Assembly: GCA_016713885.1 (NCBI GenBank) | Contig: JADJOF010000008.1 | Location: 6,837 to 70,836 of the forward strand | DNA: 64,000 nt | Direction of reading: 5' to 3' | DNA from: Bdellovibrionales bacterium | Lineage (GTDB): Bacteria > Bdellovibrionota > Bdellovibrionia > Bdellovibrionales > JAMPXM01 | Shown: piece by piece, positions 7,289-15,958 of the stretch | Position numbering within the stretch: position 1 is the first letter of the stretch | How the letters are laid out: every line of letters begins with the position of its first letter | Made by a program: the position numbers and the translations under genes | The notes under the pieces: model-generated | What the model was told of the DNA's origin: nothing | The model's database searches: none | Seen by the model: the letters and a program-made list of their open reading frames with translations, nothing else

Positions 7289-8167
7289 CTAGCTCATAAT
7301 CACTTGGCTAACCTGTACCGAGCGTCCTGAAAAAGAGGACAACTTTGCGGCATCGAGTCCGATTCGATCGACAAGCCTTTTCTCAAGAAGCATCACCACC
7401 GTACTTCCCATCGCAAACAAACCGACCTCGCCACCCTTCACAATCGAAATAGGCGGTTGATACTCACACGCTTTGGGTTGACGACCTGAGCCGCGAGGCT
7501 CAGTTGAGACTTCGCGATCAAAATCAATCTTGATATTGCCGACGTTTGTCGCCGCCACGAGGACCATGCAGAAGCGGTCACCATGAGTCGTTTCAAACTC
7601 AATAGCAACCCGCTCATTGATCGAGTAGAGACCGTCGATCTTCGCGATACTCCACGCATTCACCGGCCAGAAGGCACCAGGGATATGATTTCGCCAGACC
7701 GCTTTTGCGGCTTCTGGAATATGCACCCGGTGGTAGTCCGTTGGACATAGATAGTACGTGATAAACGCACCCTGCTCATAGCGCTCGGCCCGCGCCCCAT
7801 CGCCCAAGAGATCGCTCGACCTATAGTGAATGCCCTTGGCTTGAATGAGACTCCCGGCCGTGATCGGACCAGCCTCGGCAATCTTCGAATCGCAGGGATG
7901 AGTAAAGCCCTCAGCCTGGGGCCTGGCTCCTGGCTTGAGCTTTCGAGTGAAAAAATCACCTATCGAACGATACTCGGAGAGTGGCTTTTCGGCCTCCTCG
8001 ATATTGATCCCATAAGCCTTCGCAAAAGTCGCAATCGAGCCCTCTCGTAGGGGTCCGGGAAGCGCCAAATGCATCAAACGCCCGGCCCAGTGACTGAGGT
8101 CCTCTTTTGGGAGGATGGGCATAACAAGATCCATCGCTTTTTCTTTCAATAATGACGAAAATGACAT
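7289..8167 (-). CDS. psd: Phosphatidylserine decarboxylase proenzyme
   Basis: This 292-residue protein makes phosphatidylethanolamine by decarboxylating phosphatidylserine at the inner membrane. The self-cleavage site is visible as MGSTVVML near residue 254, where the serine becomes the pyruvoyl group. The family sequence YLCPTDYHRVHIP and the preceding FITYY strand are intact, as is the N-terminal SIGDFFTRKLKPGARP block. Length matches the family. ATG 8167 (MSFSSLLKEK) is used; in-frame upstream sequence to 8284 overlaps the divergent FAD-enzyme gene and looks non-coding. The gene stands alone on the minus strand. Confidence 0.93.
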   Translation of the reverse strand: MSFSSLLKEKAMDLVMPILPKEDLSHWAGRLMHLALPGPLREGSIATFAKAYGINIEEAEKPLSEYRSIGDFFTRKLKPGARPQAEGFTHPCDSKIAEAGPITAGSLIQAKGIHYRSSDLLGDGARAERYEQGAFITYYLCPTDYHRVHIPEAAKAVWRNHIPGAFWPVNAWSIAKIDGLYSINERVAIEFETTHGDRFCMVLVAATNVGNIKIDFDREVSTEPRGSGRQPKACEYQPPISIVKGGEVGLFAMGSTVVMLLEKRLVDRIGLDAAKLSSFSGRSVQVSQVIMS

Positions 8168-8246
8168 GGAGTAAATTCTAATCGCGTCTTCGCCTCTGTC
8201 TAGACGTTTCAAGCGACACAGAACTGTGTTATTTGACAACCCACCC

Positions 8247-9875
8247 ATGAGCCAAATTCTCCGCGATCTTGAAGTCGACCTCAATCAAAGCTCGGATGCG
8301 AGCCTCACCGACCTTCTTAAACGAATGGTCCCAAGCTATTCGGGCCATCGCATTTTACGCCAAAGCGTCGACGCCAGGCGCTCAGCGCGCGTACCGTACT
8401 GGGTGTACTCGATCGAGGTCTTTGAGAACGGCGAAAAACCAGAGATTCCCAATCTCGATCCCGATCGCTTAAGCCGACCGCTTCCGGCCTTATCGACCAG
8501 CCGACCACTCATCATTGGCACCGGACCAGCGGGTCTCTTTGCTGCGGTTCGCCTGGTTGAGCGCGGTATCCCCTGCACGATCCTTGAGCGCGGGAGCCCC
8601 GGCGAAAAACGCATCGGCCAAATCAATCGTTTTTGGCGCTATGGTGAGCTTGATCCCAACAACAACGTCTGCATGGGCGAAGGCGGCGCCGGGCTTTATA
8701 GCGACGGAAAACTCATCACCCGCATCAAGTCTCCGTTTATCCCCTATGTGATGGATCGCCTCGTGCGCTTTGGCGCACCGGAAGAGATTCGCTATCTATC
8801 GAATCCCCACGTGGGCTCGGACCGCATTCGTCGCGTGATCCCGAAACTCCGTGCTTTCCTACTCGCCAATGGGTGCGAAATTCATTTCGAAACACCGATG
8901 AAAGAACTGATCCTCAAGCATGAGTCCGCTGGCGGGCGGAGCGCCCGTGCCGTAGGTGTTCGCACGTATGACGGACGGGAGTTCTTTTCAGAGCACATCG
9001 TGCTCGCCACGGGGCACTCGGCTGAAGACATTTTCGACTCGCTTGAAGAGCAAGGCGTTGCGATGGAGGGAAAGAGCTTTGCCCTTGGCCTCCGCATCGA
9101 ACACCCGCAGGTTGAGATCAATAAAATCCAATTTCGAGATGCTTGGGATCATCCAAAACTGGGCGCTGCAAACTACCGACTAGCGGATCACGATGCGACT
9201 TCAGGAATCGGCGTTTACTCGTTTTGCATGTGTCCTGGCGGCTACGTTCTTTCCAGCGGAACCGAGGCCGACGGCATCGTTTCAAACGGAATGTCGAACT
9301 ACAATCGAAACTCTCCCTTCGCAAACGCCGCCATTGTCGTTTCAATCGACCACGAGAAGCGCTTTGGCAAAGATCTGCGCGGCGGAATGAAGTTCAGACG
9401 AAAACTTGAACAAGCGGCGTTTAAGGCCACACAAACGGCGAGCCTCGGCACCAGGGCGCTACCGGTTCAAAAACTCACGGACTTTATGAAAGGTCGCGCT
9501 GGAGGCGCTGTTCCCTCAAGCTCACCGTCAGGCGTTGTCCCAACTCGGCTTGATCTCCTGATGCCGCTAGATCTGACCGAGCGGCTTCGGGCTTCGATTG
9601 AAGCGTTTGATCGAAAGATGAAGGGGTTTATTTCTGAAAATGCCCAGCTTCATGGCGTAGAATCGCGAACGAGCTGTCCGATTCGCATTACACGCGCGAC
9701 CGAGGATCTGCAGTCGATCTCACATGCTGGACTCTATCCCGCTGGCGAAGGGGCTGGTTACGCTGGGGGAATCACGTCGGCTGCGTGCGATGGCGTACGC
9801 ATCGCGGATCAGATTTTTTCTGTTCTCAGTTCGCAAACCGCGGCACTCGAATCTGAAGCTGCAAAAGGCGTTTAA
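8247..9875 (+). CDS. FAD-dependent oxidoreductase (COG2509-type)
   Basis: This 542-residue flavoprotein has the two-part N-terminus typical of uncharacterised FAD-dependent dehydrogenases of the COG2509 type. A short alpha/beta domain comes first, followed by a dinucleotide fold with IIGTGPAGLFAA near residue 92 and an acidic LERG at the end of strand two. Downstream are NNNVCMGEGGAGLYSDGKL and, near the C-terminus, YPAGEGAGYAGGITSAACDG, which closes around the FAD. The substrate is unknown. GTG 8226 could start it seven codons earlier; ATG 8247 is preferred. The 3' end overlaps the convergent HTTM gene by 50 bases. Confidence 0.85.
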   Translation: MSQILRDLEVDLNQSSDASLTDLLKRMVPSYSGHRILRQSVDARRSARVPYWVYSIEVFENGEKPEIPNLDPDRLSRPLPALSTSRPLIIGTGPAGLFAAVRLVERGIPCTILERGSPGEKRIGQINRFWRYGELDPNNNVCMGEGGAGLYSDGKLITRIKSPFIPYVMDRLVRFGAPEEIRYLSNPHVGSDRIRRVIPKLRAFLLANGCEIHFETPMKELILKHESAGGRSARAVGVRTYDGREFFSEHIVLATGHSAEDIFDSLEEQGVAMEGKSFALGLRIEHPQVEINKIQFRDAWDHPKLGAANYRLADHDATSGIGVYSFCMCPGGYVLSSGTEADGIVSNGMSNYNRNSPFANAAIVVSIDHEKRFGKDLRGGMKFRRKLEQAAFKATQTASLGTRALPVQKLTDFMKGRAGGAVPSSSPSGVVPTRLDLLMPLDLTERLRASIEAFDRKMKGFISENAQLHGVESRTSCPIRITRATEDLQSISHAGLYPAGEGAGYAGGITSAACDGVRIADQIFSVLSSQTAALESEAAKGV

Positions 9876-10737
9876 AGAACGTGCTCTTTTTGAGATCGTC
9901 GTCGCTTAAGAAAAGAAAGTACGACGACATCATCGTGCAACTAAAGAAGACAAGGCCCATGATCGCAGCAATCCCGGTGTGAAGTCCGACCCCAGAAAGC
10001 AGCACCCATTTCTTAAGCGGTTTATGCCACACCAGCGCCGGCATGTAGATCTCAAACAGAATGGTGCCCCAGGTAATCGCAGCGATCACCAGCGGTACCG
10101 AACGCAAAGCGCTCAAATCCATCATCATCAGCTGATCGTTGCCAAGCACATTCCAAACCGCGGTCTGGTCCCACCCCTCGGTCCCCTTGAGCTTCTCAAA
10201 ACCGGTGTAGCCATAGATCAAACAGAGCTGCAGCTGAACGAGACGAATACCGACGCTGGTGAGAATCCTCGACCACTCAACATCCTGCAAACGACTGCGC
10301 CCTGTGTTCATAAACACCAGACCCAGCAGCCAAAATCCTGAGACGATATCCGCTCCATACACGATCGAGAAGTTTCGCTGCAAAAGCGCCAAGTGGCAGT
10401 AGAGCGCCGCCACTGCAAGCAATCGACTGCCGATGCGGCCAAACACACCCAGTACAATTAAAAGCAAAGACACCAAGAGTACGGCCTGCATGCCGTAAAC
10501 GGCTACCATCGACTTTGGATAGGTCTCAATTCCCGGCCGAAAAAACTCTGGCAAGAGTTCGGTCGCACCTTCCCAAGGCACGCCCCCAAGCGGCGTAAAA
10601 TAAAAATCAGAATGCATCGCTCGAAACGCCGCATTCATAAAAAGCGTCAACCCAAACGCCACTCTAAAAAAACCGACCGCAAGTCCCGCTTCGCAGTGAA
10701 AGAAAAAACGATCGAGTGCCGAGATCAAAGCCCTCAC
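9826..10737 (-). CDS. HTTM-domain membrane protein (gamma-carboxylase-like)
   Basis: This 303-residue polytopic protein has about six hydrophobic segments and the HTTM signature: an early RVAFGLTLFMNA helix and the central LIYGYTGFEKLKGTEGW segment, where the GxxKLxG..W pattern is conserved. HTTM proteins are related to the membrane part of vitamin K-dependent gamma-glutamyl carboxylase, but the bacterial substrates are mostly unknown. It is coupled to the preceding gene by an overlap (ATGA type) and the two form a pair like those at 23174-25786. Its 3' end overlaps the convergent FAD-enzyme gene. Confidence 0.75.
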   Translation of the reverse strand: MRALISALDRFFFHCEAGLAVGFFRVAFGLTLFMNAAFRAMHSDFYFTPLGGVPWEGATELLPEFFRPGIETYPKSMVAVYGMQAVLLVSLLLIVLGVFGRIGSRLLAVAALYCHLALLQRNFSIVYGADIVSGFWLLGLVFMNTGRSRLQDVEWSRILTSVGIRLVQLQLCLIYGYTGFEKLKGTEGWDQTAVWNVLGNDQLMMMDLSALRSVPLVIAAITWGTILFEIYMPALVWHKPLKKWVLLSGVGLHTGIAAIMGLVFFSCTMMSSYFLFLSDDDLKKSTFFKRLLQLQIRVPRFAN

Positions 10738-11270
10738 TCAGCACCTCCACAAAAATAAGTGCCCTGTGGAAGTTCCGAGCGAACAGCGAGATCAGTAAAA
10801 TCTTGGGTTTCAGACCCCAGCATCGCGCGATCAACCGACTCCACCTTGGTGACCAGCGTTCGAAGTGTCACCGTCTTGGCCTCTGGCTTGAGGCTGCAAA
10901 GGTGCGGCGCCAGATAGCGCTCAGTACGGCCGGCGTTGAGCGCCATAAATCGCATCGAGAAGAGACGACGATTATAAAAATCGCTCCAGCCAAAGCCGAC
11001 CCGCTTCTCCGGCATCAGATGAGTCTCATAACCATCGGGGTTGTCTTCGAGGTCAAACCCATAGCTGTATTCAAGATAAAATGACGGACTTGGCCCTGGC
11101 GAAAAAAACTGCCAGGTCGTGTTCAGTCCCAACTGATTCGCATAGTCGATAAAGTATCGTCCCGTTTCGCGAATAATCAGGCCCGTCCCCATAGGGAGAA
11201 TGACCACAGCAAGAAGATGGTAGATGAGAAAAACCGAAAGCAGTGCTTTTAGGACCGCCGTCGTCTTCAT
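10734..11270 (-). CDS. Membrane-anchored partner of the HTTM protein
   Basis: A 178-residue protein has an N-terminal membrane helix (about residues 7-30) and a soluble part with TWQFFSPGPSP followed by strands and a single C-terminal cysteine pair region. It overlaps the scpB stop by one base and the HTTM start by four, so it is made together with the HTTM protein. The pattern of one helix, an aromatic-Phe-Ser-Pro motif and a beta-rich domain recurs in the small genes at 24095 and 25379. I do not recognise a named family; DUF5819-like proteins have a similar layout. Topology suggests the soluble part faces the periplasm. Confidence 0.55.
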   Translation of the reverse strand: MKTTAVLKALLSVFLIYHLLAVVILPMGTGLIIRETGRYFIDYANQLGLNTTWQFFSPGPSPSFYLEYSYGFDLEDNPDGYETHLMPEKRVGFGWSDFYNRRLFSMRFMALNAGRTERYLAPHLCSLKPEAKTVTLRTLVTKVESVDRAMLGSETQDFTDLAVRSELPQGTYFCGGAE

Positions 11271-12721
11271 TACTCTTTCGTCGATTCGTCATCGTAATCT
11301 TGATTGGCTTCAAGATCACCAAGCGCCTCGTCATCGTCGTCGGCCGACCAGTTTTCAGACTTCAAGTCGTCTGTATCGGCATCCAAGGCCTCAGCCTGTT
11401 GCTCATGCGTCTCTTGCTGCAAAGCAGAGAGCTGAGCCGCGAGACCCTCACCCTCCTCTTCAACAACAAGAGGAGCCGCCTCAGCTCCGGCTGCTGCCGC
11501 TTGAGCTGCTGCCTCTTCTTTGGCCTCATAACGCGATAACCAACGGCGATCTTTGTCCTCAACGTCTTCGCCAACGGTGATGCGCTCTCGAATATCCTGC
11601 GCACGCTCGCGGTCACGCTCAATGCGCTGACGAACTTTCTCTTGTTCAAAGAATTCGCTCGTCGTGTCGATCACCTTTAAGCTCTCGGCAATCGTATTGA
11701 GCTCTTCTTCACCCTCGGTGTACGACGACTTAAGCTCAGTCGACATGGCACCGGTAAGATCCGCGAGCGTCTCTTTCTCTTCAACTTCGCCAATGCCCTC
11801 AGGCAGGAGCTCATCGATCTCAGCCAACGTCGGAAGCTCGTTCAGATTGCGAAGACCAAAGGTTTCAAGGAATTTCCGTGTGGTCACGTAGGTCATCGGC
11901 TTACCAGGAAGATCGGACTTTTCGCCAAATCCGACAAGGCCACGTTCCATCAGCGCACGCATCAAGTGACCCGACTCGACACCGCGAATCTGATCGACCT
12001 CGTGCTTTGTGATCGGCTGTTTGTATGCGGCGATCGCCAAAACCTCAAGCGCTGGACCCGAAAGACGGAATGGACGGTTCTTTTGCAGGCGACGCAGATA
12101 CTCGGTGTTATCGACTTTCGTTCGAAGCTGGTAGCCACCATGAATCTCTTCAAGAGTTACACCGCGATCAACCGAGGCGTAGCTTGATGCCAACTGATCA
12201 AGAGCTCGCGTGATATCTTTTGTGCGAACATTCGAACCCTTGAAAATCTGCTTCATCACGCCGACTGAAACCGGCTTGTCGGTTGCAAACAAAAGCGACT
12301 CGAGAATCGAAACCAACTGATCGGCCTCGATAAACTCGGTTGGCTCTTCGATGACTTCTTCTTCCTCTTCAGTCTGCGTCTCAGCCGTCGCTTCAAGTCC
12401 AAACATCGGAAGCTGCTCGACTTCACCAACAAGCATCGGATTCTCGGGAAGCTCACCGTCGACCGCTGCAACTGGCTCTTCGGTATAGGCGCCATGATCA
12501 GCAAGATCCGCTGATACCTCATCGTTCGTTGCGCGCAGGCGACTTGCGAGCTCCTCTAGAGACGAAGGGCCATCCACAAAATCAAGCGCAGGCTCTTGAA
12601 ATTCGATACCGAGATCTGCAGGAGCAAGCTCCGCCGCTTCAACTGATTCAGTCGACTCCGAAGCTTCCACTGTCGGCTCGTTTTCAATCTCTCGCTCGAT
12701 GTTCTTTTCCATTTCGGCCAC
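11270..12721 (-). CDS. scpB: Segregation and condensation protein B with long acidic ends
   Basis: ScpB joins ScpA and SMC in the condensin that compacts and segregates the chromosome. The winged-helix core lies around residues 130-320, with LVSILESLLFATDKPVS, LSGPALEVLAIAAYKQP and VDQIRGVES as family landmarks. At 483 residues it is about twice the usual size: a 125-residue Glu-rich N-terminal extension and a ~150-residue acidic, Ala- and Gln-rich tail are added. It starts at GTG 12721, directly after the scpA stop and five bases from GGAGG, so the two are translated together. The tails may modulate complex assembly, which is a guess. Confidence 0.9.
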   Translation of the reverse strand: MAEMEKNIEREIENEPTVEASESTESVEAAELAPADLGIEFQEPALDFVDGPSSLEELASRLRATNDEVSADLADHGAYTEEPVAAVDGELPENPMLVGEVEQLPMFGLEATAETQTEEEEEVIEEPTEFIEADQLVSILESLLFATDKPVSVGVMKQIFKGSNVRTKDITRALDQLASSYASVDRGVTLEEIHGGYQLRTKVDNTEYLRRLQKNRPFRLSGPALEVLAIAAYKQPITKHEVDQIRGVESGHLMRALMERGLVGFGEKSDLPGKPMTYVTTRKFLETFGLRNLNELPTLAEIDELLPEGIGEVEEKETLADLTGAMSTELKSSYTEGEEELNTIAESLKVIDTTSEFFEQEKVRQRIERDRERAQDIRERITVGEDVEDKDRRWLSRYEAKEEAAAQAAAAGAEAAPLVVEEEGEGLAAQLSALQQETHEQQAEALDADTDDLKSENWSADDDDEALGDLEANQDYDDESTKE

Positions 12722-13801
12722 TTAAGCCTCCGCGTCCTGATCAAGACCGAGTTCGCGCTCGGCCTGAAGAAGTTCGTCGTCTGATACCGACTGTTCTGAG
12801 TTTCCGTTGATTGCAAGCGGCGTATCTTCAGCGGAGCCATCGACCGACTCCATCATCAAGCGCTCTTCGATCTCTGAACCGACTTCCGCTGTCATGGTGT
12901 CGCCTGATTCATTGAACGGATTATCAATCACGATGCGCTCGGGCTCCGCTGTCATCGAGAGCTGCTGGTCCTCGTGGCTCAGCACAGCCTCGGTGATGAT
13001 CGAATTTGCGATCGCTTCCGCATCTTGTGAGTCGAATTCCTGAACGCGCTCAAGCACGTTTCGTTCAATCGGCTTTTTCGCCTCAATATAAATATCGCCG
13101 TAGGTTTCGTTCTGAAAAACCGAAACAAAACCAAGACGACCAAGCTCGAGCATCGAAAGGAACGTGATGAGAAGCTGAGTGCGGAACGGCTGGGATCCGA
13201 TATTGAGAAGATCGCGCAGCAGCACACGCGAACCGACAAGAAGCCGATCCTTGATTTCAAGCACTCGGCCTGCAATCGACTGTGTTTGCGGACGCACCTT
13301 GTGGACAAGGCGCTCAGCCTTCTTCATCGCTCGACGATACGATGCGATCAGGCCAAAGAGACCTTCGTCTTCGATGACGATTTCACCGGGCTCATCGCTG
13401 CGTAGGTCTTCGCGAATACCCCTCGCCCAAATATCGCGATTTAAAAGCGGTCGCTCATAGAGCTTCTTCGCTCCGTCCTGATACTTTTGATAATCGAGAA
13501 GCTTTTGAACGAGCTCTTTTCGCGGATCCTCGGTCTCAACAACTTCACCCTCAGCGTTATACTGTGGGAGCAGCATTCGAGCCTTCACCTGAATCAGCGT
13601 CGCCGCCATAGCGACAAATTCGCCAGCGACCTCAAGATCAAGTTCCTTCATCATTCTGATGTGTTCCAGATACTGCTTCGTAATCTGGTTGATATTGATG
13701 TTGAAGATGTCCATCTCTTCCTTGCGGATGAGATAAAGGAGGAGCGCGAGCGGGCCTTCAAAGTGCGGCAGATGAATAAGATAACGCCCTGTAGAACTCA
13801 T
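12722..13801 (-). CDS. scpA: Segregation and condensation protein A
   Basis: This 359-residue kleisin bridges SMC heads and ScpB. The N-terminal FEGPLALLLYLIRKEEMDIF block and LEVAGEFVAMAATLIQVKARMLLP helix are diagnostic, and a C-terminal winged-helix part follows near residues 210-270. The last ~90 residues are an acidic extension not found in most ScpA, matching the extended ScpB. ATG 13801 has GGAGGG ten bases upstream; a TTG at 13855 is less likely. In relatives trpS often lies next to scpA, but here an opposite-strand two-gene insert separates them. Confidence 0.92.
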   Translation of the reverse strand: MSSTGRYLIHLPHFEGPLALLLYLIRKEEMDIFNININQITKQYLEHIRMMKELDLEVAGEFVAMAATLIQVKARMLLPQYNAEGEVVETEDPRKELVQKLLDYQKYQDGAKKLYERPLLNRDIWARGIREDLRSDEPGEIVIEDEGLFGLIASYRRAMKKAERLVHKVRPQTQSIAGRVLEIKDRLLVGSRVLLRDLLNIGSQPFRTQLLITFLSMLELGRLGFVSVFQNETYGDIYIEAKKPIERNVLERVQEFDSQDAEAIANSIITEAVLSHEDQQLSMTAEPERIVIDNPFNESGDTMTAEVGSEIEERLMMESVDGSAEDTPLAINGNSEQSVSDDELLQAERELGLDQDAEA

Positions 13802-14119
13802 GCGGCTTCGACCCTCCCAAGGCTCGATCAAAGCAAGGCCTTTGGTCGAGTTCAACCCTTCTTTGCTGCTTTGCCTCTAAGATTAGCAACTGCCGCGGAT
13901 TCGCCGTTAACGCAGCCCAGCTTCCGGCGCCGGAAGCTGAGGCGCGTTAGGCGAAGTGACTTTCGACGGCGCATTCGCCCCTCAAAGTGACTGTCAGCGC
14001 TCGAGCAGCCATGTCATTTCAATTTTAAACGACCAACAGGCCGGCCCCAAGCCTGCAACACCAGCTCTGCACGATCTGATGCCCGTAACGATCAACTCAC
14101 GACGAGAAGGCAAACGAAA
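13802..14119. other. Divergent intergenic region carrying attC-like repeat copy 1
   Basis: This 318-base gap separates scpA (minus) from the first insert gene (plus). It holds repeat copy 1 (13917-13950) and a second loose inverted repeat, GGCGAA at 13950 and TTCGCC at 13974. It must also hold the promoters for scpA and for the insert genes. I could not identify convincing -35/-10 pairs. Confidence 0.5.
13917..13950 (+). repeat. 34-bp palindrome-containing repeat, copy 1
   Basis: The unit is CCAGCTTCCGGC followed by its mirror GCCGGAAGCT and the tail GAGGCGCGTTAG. The inner 20 bases (13919-13938) form a perfect palindrome. In this copy TAACGC (13908-13913) pairs with GCGTTA (13944-13949), with five unpaired bases on each side between outer and inner stems. 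That is similar to the R-box/spacer/L-box geometry of integron attC sites, and GTTAGGC matches the attC core consensus. Confidence 0.75.
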
Positions 14120-14848
14120 ATGAAAACACTCCCACTCCTGATTTTAGCGGCAATCGTCGTTTCTCTGAGCGGCCAAGCTCAAGCGCAGTCGCAAAGCGCA
14201 ACACCGGCAGACCTGATTGATGCGCTGGTTAAAGAGGATCCTTATCTGAAACAAACCGAGGCCAACCTGCGGCGCGCTGTAAATCCGGTCGCTTACAATT
14301 CATTCAATCGCTCCGCTGGTCGCTCCATTGTCGAAATCAGAAGCCTTGCAGAGACTCTTCTTACAGTATCCGGCTTTCTCGACAGCGACTTCGCGAAGTC
14401 CATGAACCTTCGACCGATGACTGAAGGTGATGCCGTCCGATTTTACGGCAAAAAAGCATCGTCAGTCGAAAATCTCTACGTCGCTGAAGTGAATGGAAAA
14501 GAGGTCGTTTTTTACAACTCGACATTACCTGAAGTGAACAATCCTTTCGAGCGATTCGACACAGTGACGATCGACATGCACGATGCCACTCATCCACGCG
14601 CTATCGGTGAAAGCAAAGCTCCAGGATTTCATCTCAAATTGTCTTTTCGGAAATCTGGAATCACAGCCGAGATTCGCCATGTCGTCGGCGAATACGTCGG
14701 AAATTACACCCTCGTCGTGCCCGCAACCGAGATTCCATACACAACTGCAAATGACCGTTCATCCAAGGTACGCGATTCAAATAAACGGAGCGCACCGAGC
14801 ATAAATTCTGGCAAAGAATGTCGAGCTCTTTTTCAATCGAATATATAA
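14120..14848 (+). CDS. Secreted protein of unknown function (242 aa)
   Basis: A Sec signal peptide is clear (MKTLPLLILAAIVVSLSG, cleavage after AQA near residue 22). The mature part has mixed helices and strands with one cysteine near the C-terminus. I recognise no family. It is transcribed opposite to the flanking scpA and trpS genes. With the next gene it sits between two 34-bp direct repeats, which points to joint acquisition. A 39-base gap separates it from the next gene, so the two probably form one transcript. Confidence 0.7.
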   Translation: MKTLPLLILAAIVVSLSGQAQAQSQSATPADLIDALVKEDPYLKQTEANLRRAVNPVAYNSFNRSAGRSIVEIRSLAETLLTVSGFLDSDFAKSMNLRPMTEGDAVRFYGKKASSVENLYVAEVNGKEVVFYNSTLPEVNNPFERFDTVTIDMHDATHPRAIGESKAPGFHLKLSFRKSGITAEIRHVVGEYVGNYTLVVPATEIPYTTANDRSSKVRDSNKRSAPSINSGKECRALFQSNI

Positions 14849-14887
14849 GTCATCCGCTGCGGCGCAAAGGATCTGGAGACAAATCAC

Positions 14888-15895
14888 ATGCGAAAACTTT
14901 CGTTGCTTCCTACTCTGATCGTGACTCTGTTTTCGATCCAACCGTCTTTGGCCGACCAAGGCCGAACAGAATATCCTCAACAACTGAAATCAATGGGCAC
15001 GGTCGAACTTGGCGTCGAGCTCTCGAAGAACTTGGTCGCCTCTGGCTGGTATTGCGGCAGCGACTACGCCGGAAAAGTCTATGATCATTTATTGAGTGGA
15101 GGCACTCTCGACACTCTTCAATTTGAAACTAAAAGTGCCGATTGCCGGAACGCTCTTATTAAAATGAGTTCGGCCATTGCCGAAACCAACAGCCGCGTCG
15201 ATCAAAAAGCAAAGCAAGCCGGCCTAAAGCGTCGCGAGTATCAATACAGCCAGTTTTCGTTTACCGCCCAAGTCAAAACGGACCAGCCAGCAACAGAGGT
15301 CGGAAATGCCGAATGCCTGGAGCTTGGACGCCCTTTATTGAAGAAGTTCTATGACAATCCGACCTATCCTCCTTTTGGCGCGTTTGGCGAACAATCGGGC
15401 GTTGCCTCTGATCGCTGCGAAATTGCTCGTGAGGTTGGAGGATCAGACCACTTATTGACATGCTCAAACTGGTTGATCGCGTCAGAATTCGATTCAGAAA
15501 ACGGCGTTGCACTGTTGCCCAGCATGACTCAACACGTGTATCGAAAAGCAGAGCTCAAACAGATGGAAGATTCTCGAGCTGTCTTCAAGAAAGAAGCGAA
15601 GTCAAAATCGCCGAGTCTCGATATGAATCCAGAGCGTTTAAAAATGCAGCTCGACTACTTGAACTTAACGGTCAACGGCGGGTTCCAATATCAGGCTGTA
15701 TTGACCATCGATTTAGCCAACAAAACTTCAAAAATGGAATTGATTGGGGAAATCCCAAAGCTGCGGCAGGCACAGCAAAACGGCCGCGTCTATACCAAGG
15801 ACTCCCCGACCTCTTGCCGTTTCACGTCTCCTATGGATGCGAACATCAGTGAGGTCACAAGCGGCGGGATCTTTTTCAACCGACGCATCGATTGA
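14888..15895 (+). CDS. Secreted cysteine-containing protein of unknown function (335 aa)
   Basis: An N-terminal signal peptide (MRKLSLLPTLIVTLFSIQ, cleavage near LADQ) leads to a mature protein with six cysteines at spaced positions, which is compatible with periplasmic disulfides. Regions near residues 100-135 and 225-290 look beta-rich (QFSFTAQVKT, GFQYQAVLTIDL). There is no match to a family I know. Its stop lies only six bases before repeat copy 2, a spacing typical of gene-repeat units such as integron cassettes. Confidence 0.7.
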   Translation: MRKLSLLPTLIVTLFSIQPSLADQGRTEYPQQLKSMGTVELGVELSKNLVASGWYCGSDYAGKVYDHLLSGGTLDTLQFETKSADCRNALIKMSSAIAETNSRVDQKAKQAGLKRREYQYSQFSFTAQVKTDQPATEVGNAECLELGRPLLKKFYDNPTYPPFGAFGEQSGVASDRCEIAREVGGSDHLLTCSNWLIASEFDSENGVALLPSMTQHVYRKAELKQMEDSRAVFKKEAKSKSPSLDMNPERLKMQLDYLNLTVNGGFQYQAVLTIDLANKTSKMELIGEIPKLRQAQQNGRVYTKDSPTSCRFTSPMDANISEVTSGGIFFNRRID

Positions 15896-15901
15896 TACAC
15901 A

Positions 15902-15935
15902 CCAGCTTCCGGCGCCGGAAGCTGAGGCGCGTTAG
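15902..15935 (+). repeat. 34-bp palindrome-containing repeat, copy 2
   Basis: This is identical to copy 1 over 34 bases and in the same orientation, 1,985 bases away. It contains the same 20-base perfect palindrome (15904-15923) and ends in GCGTTAG followed by AT, again a GTTRRRY-type core. The outer left stem seen in copy 1 is not conserved here. Confidence 0.75.
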
Positions 15936-15958
15936 ATGAATGCCGGACGCCCCGGGCC

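Larger units (their letters stand above)
13917..15935 (+). mobile_element. Putative cassette of two secreted genes between direct repeats
   Basis: Two plus-strand genes interrupt a minus-strand run of M50 protease, trpS, scpA and scpB that is commonly contiguous in related bacteria. The segment is bounded by identical 34-bp direct repeats. No transposase or integrase is inside, so any mobility would rely on an enzyme elsewhere, for example an integron integrase acting on attC-like ends. Insertion is inferred from context and repeats, not demonstrated. Confidence 0.45.
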
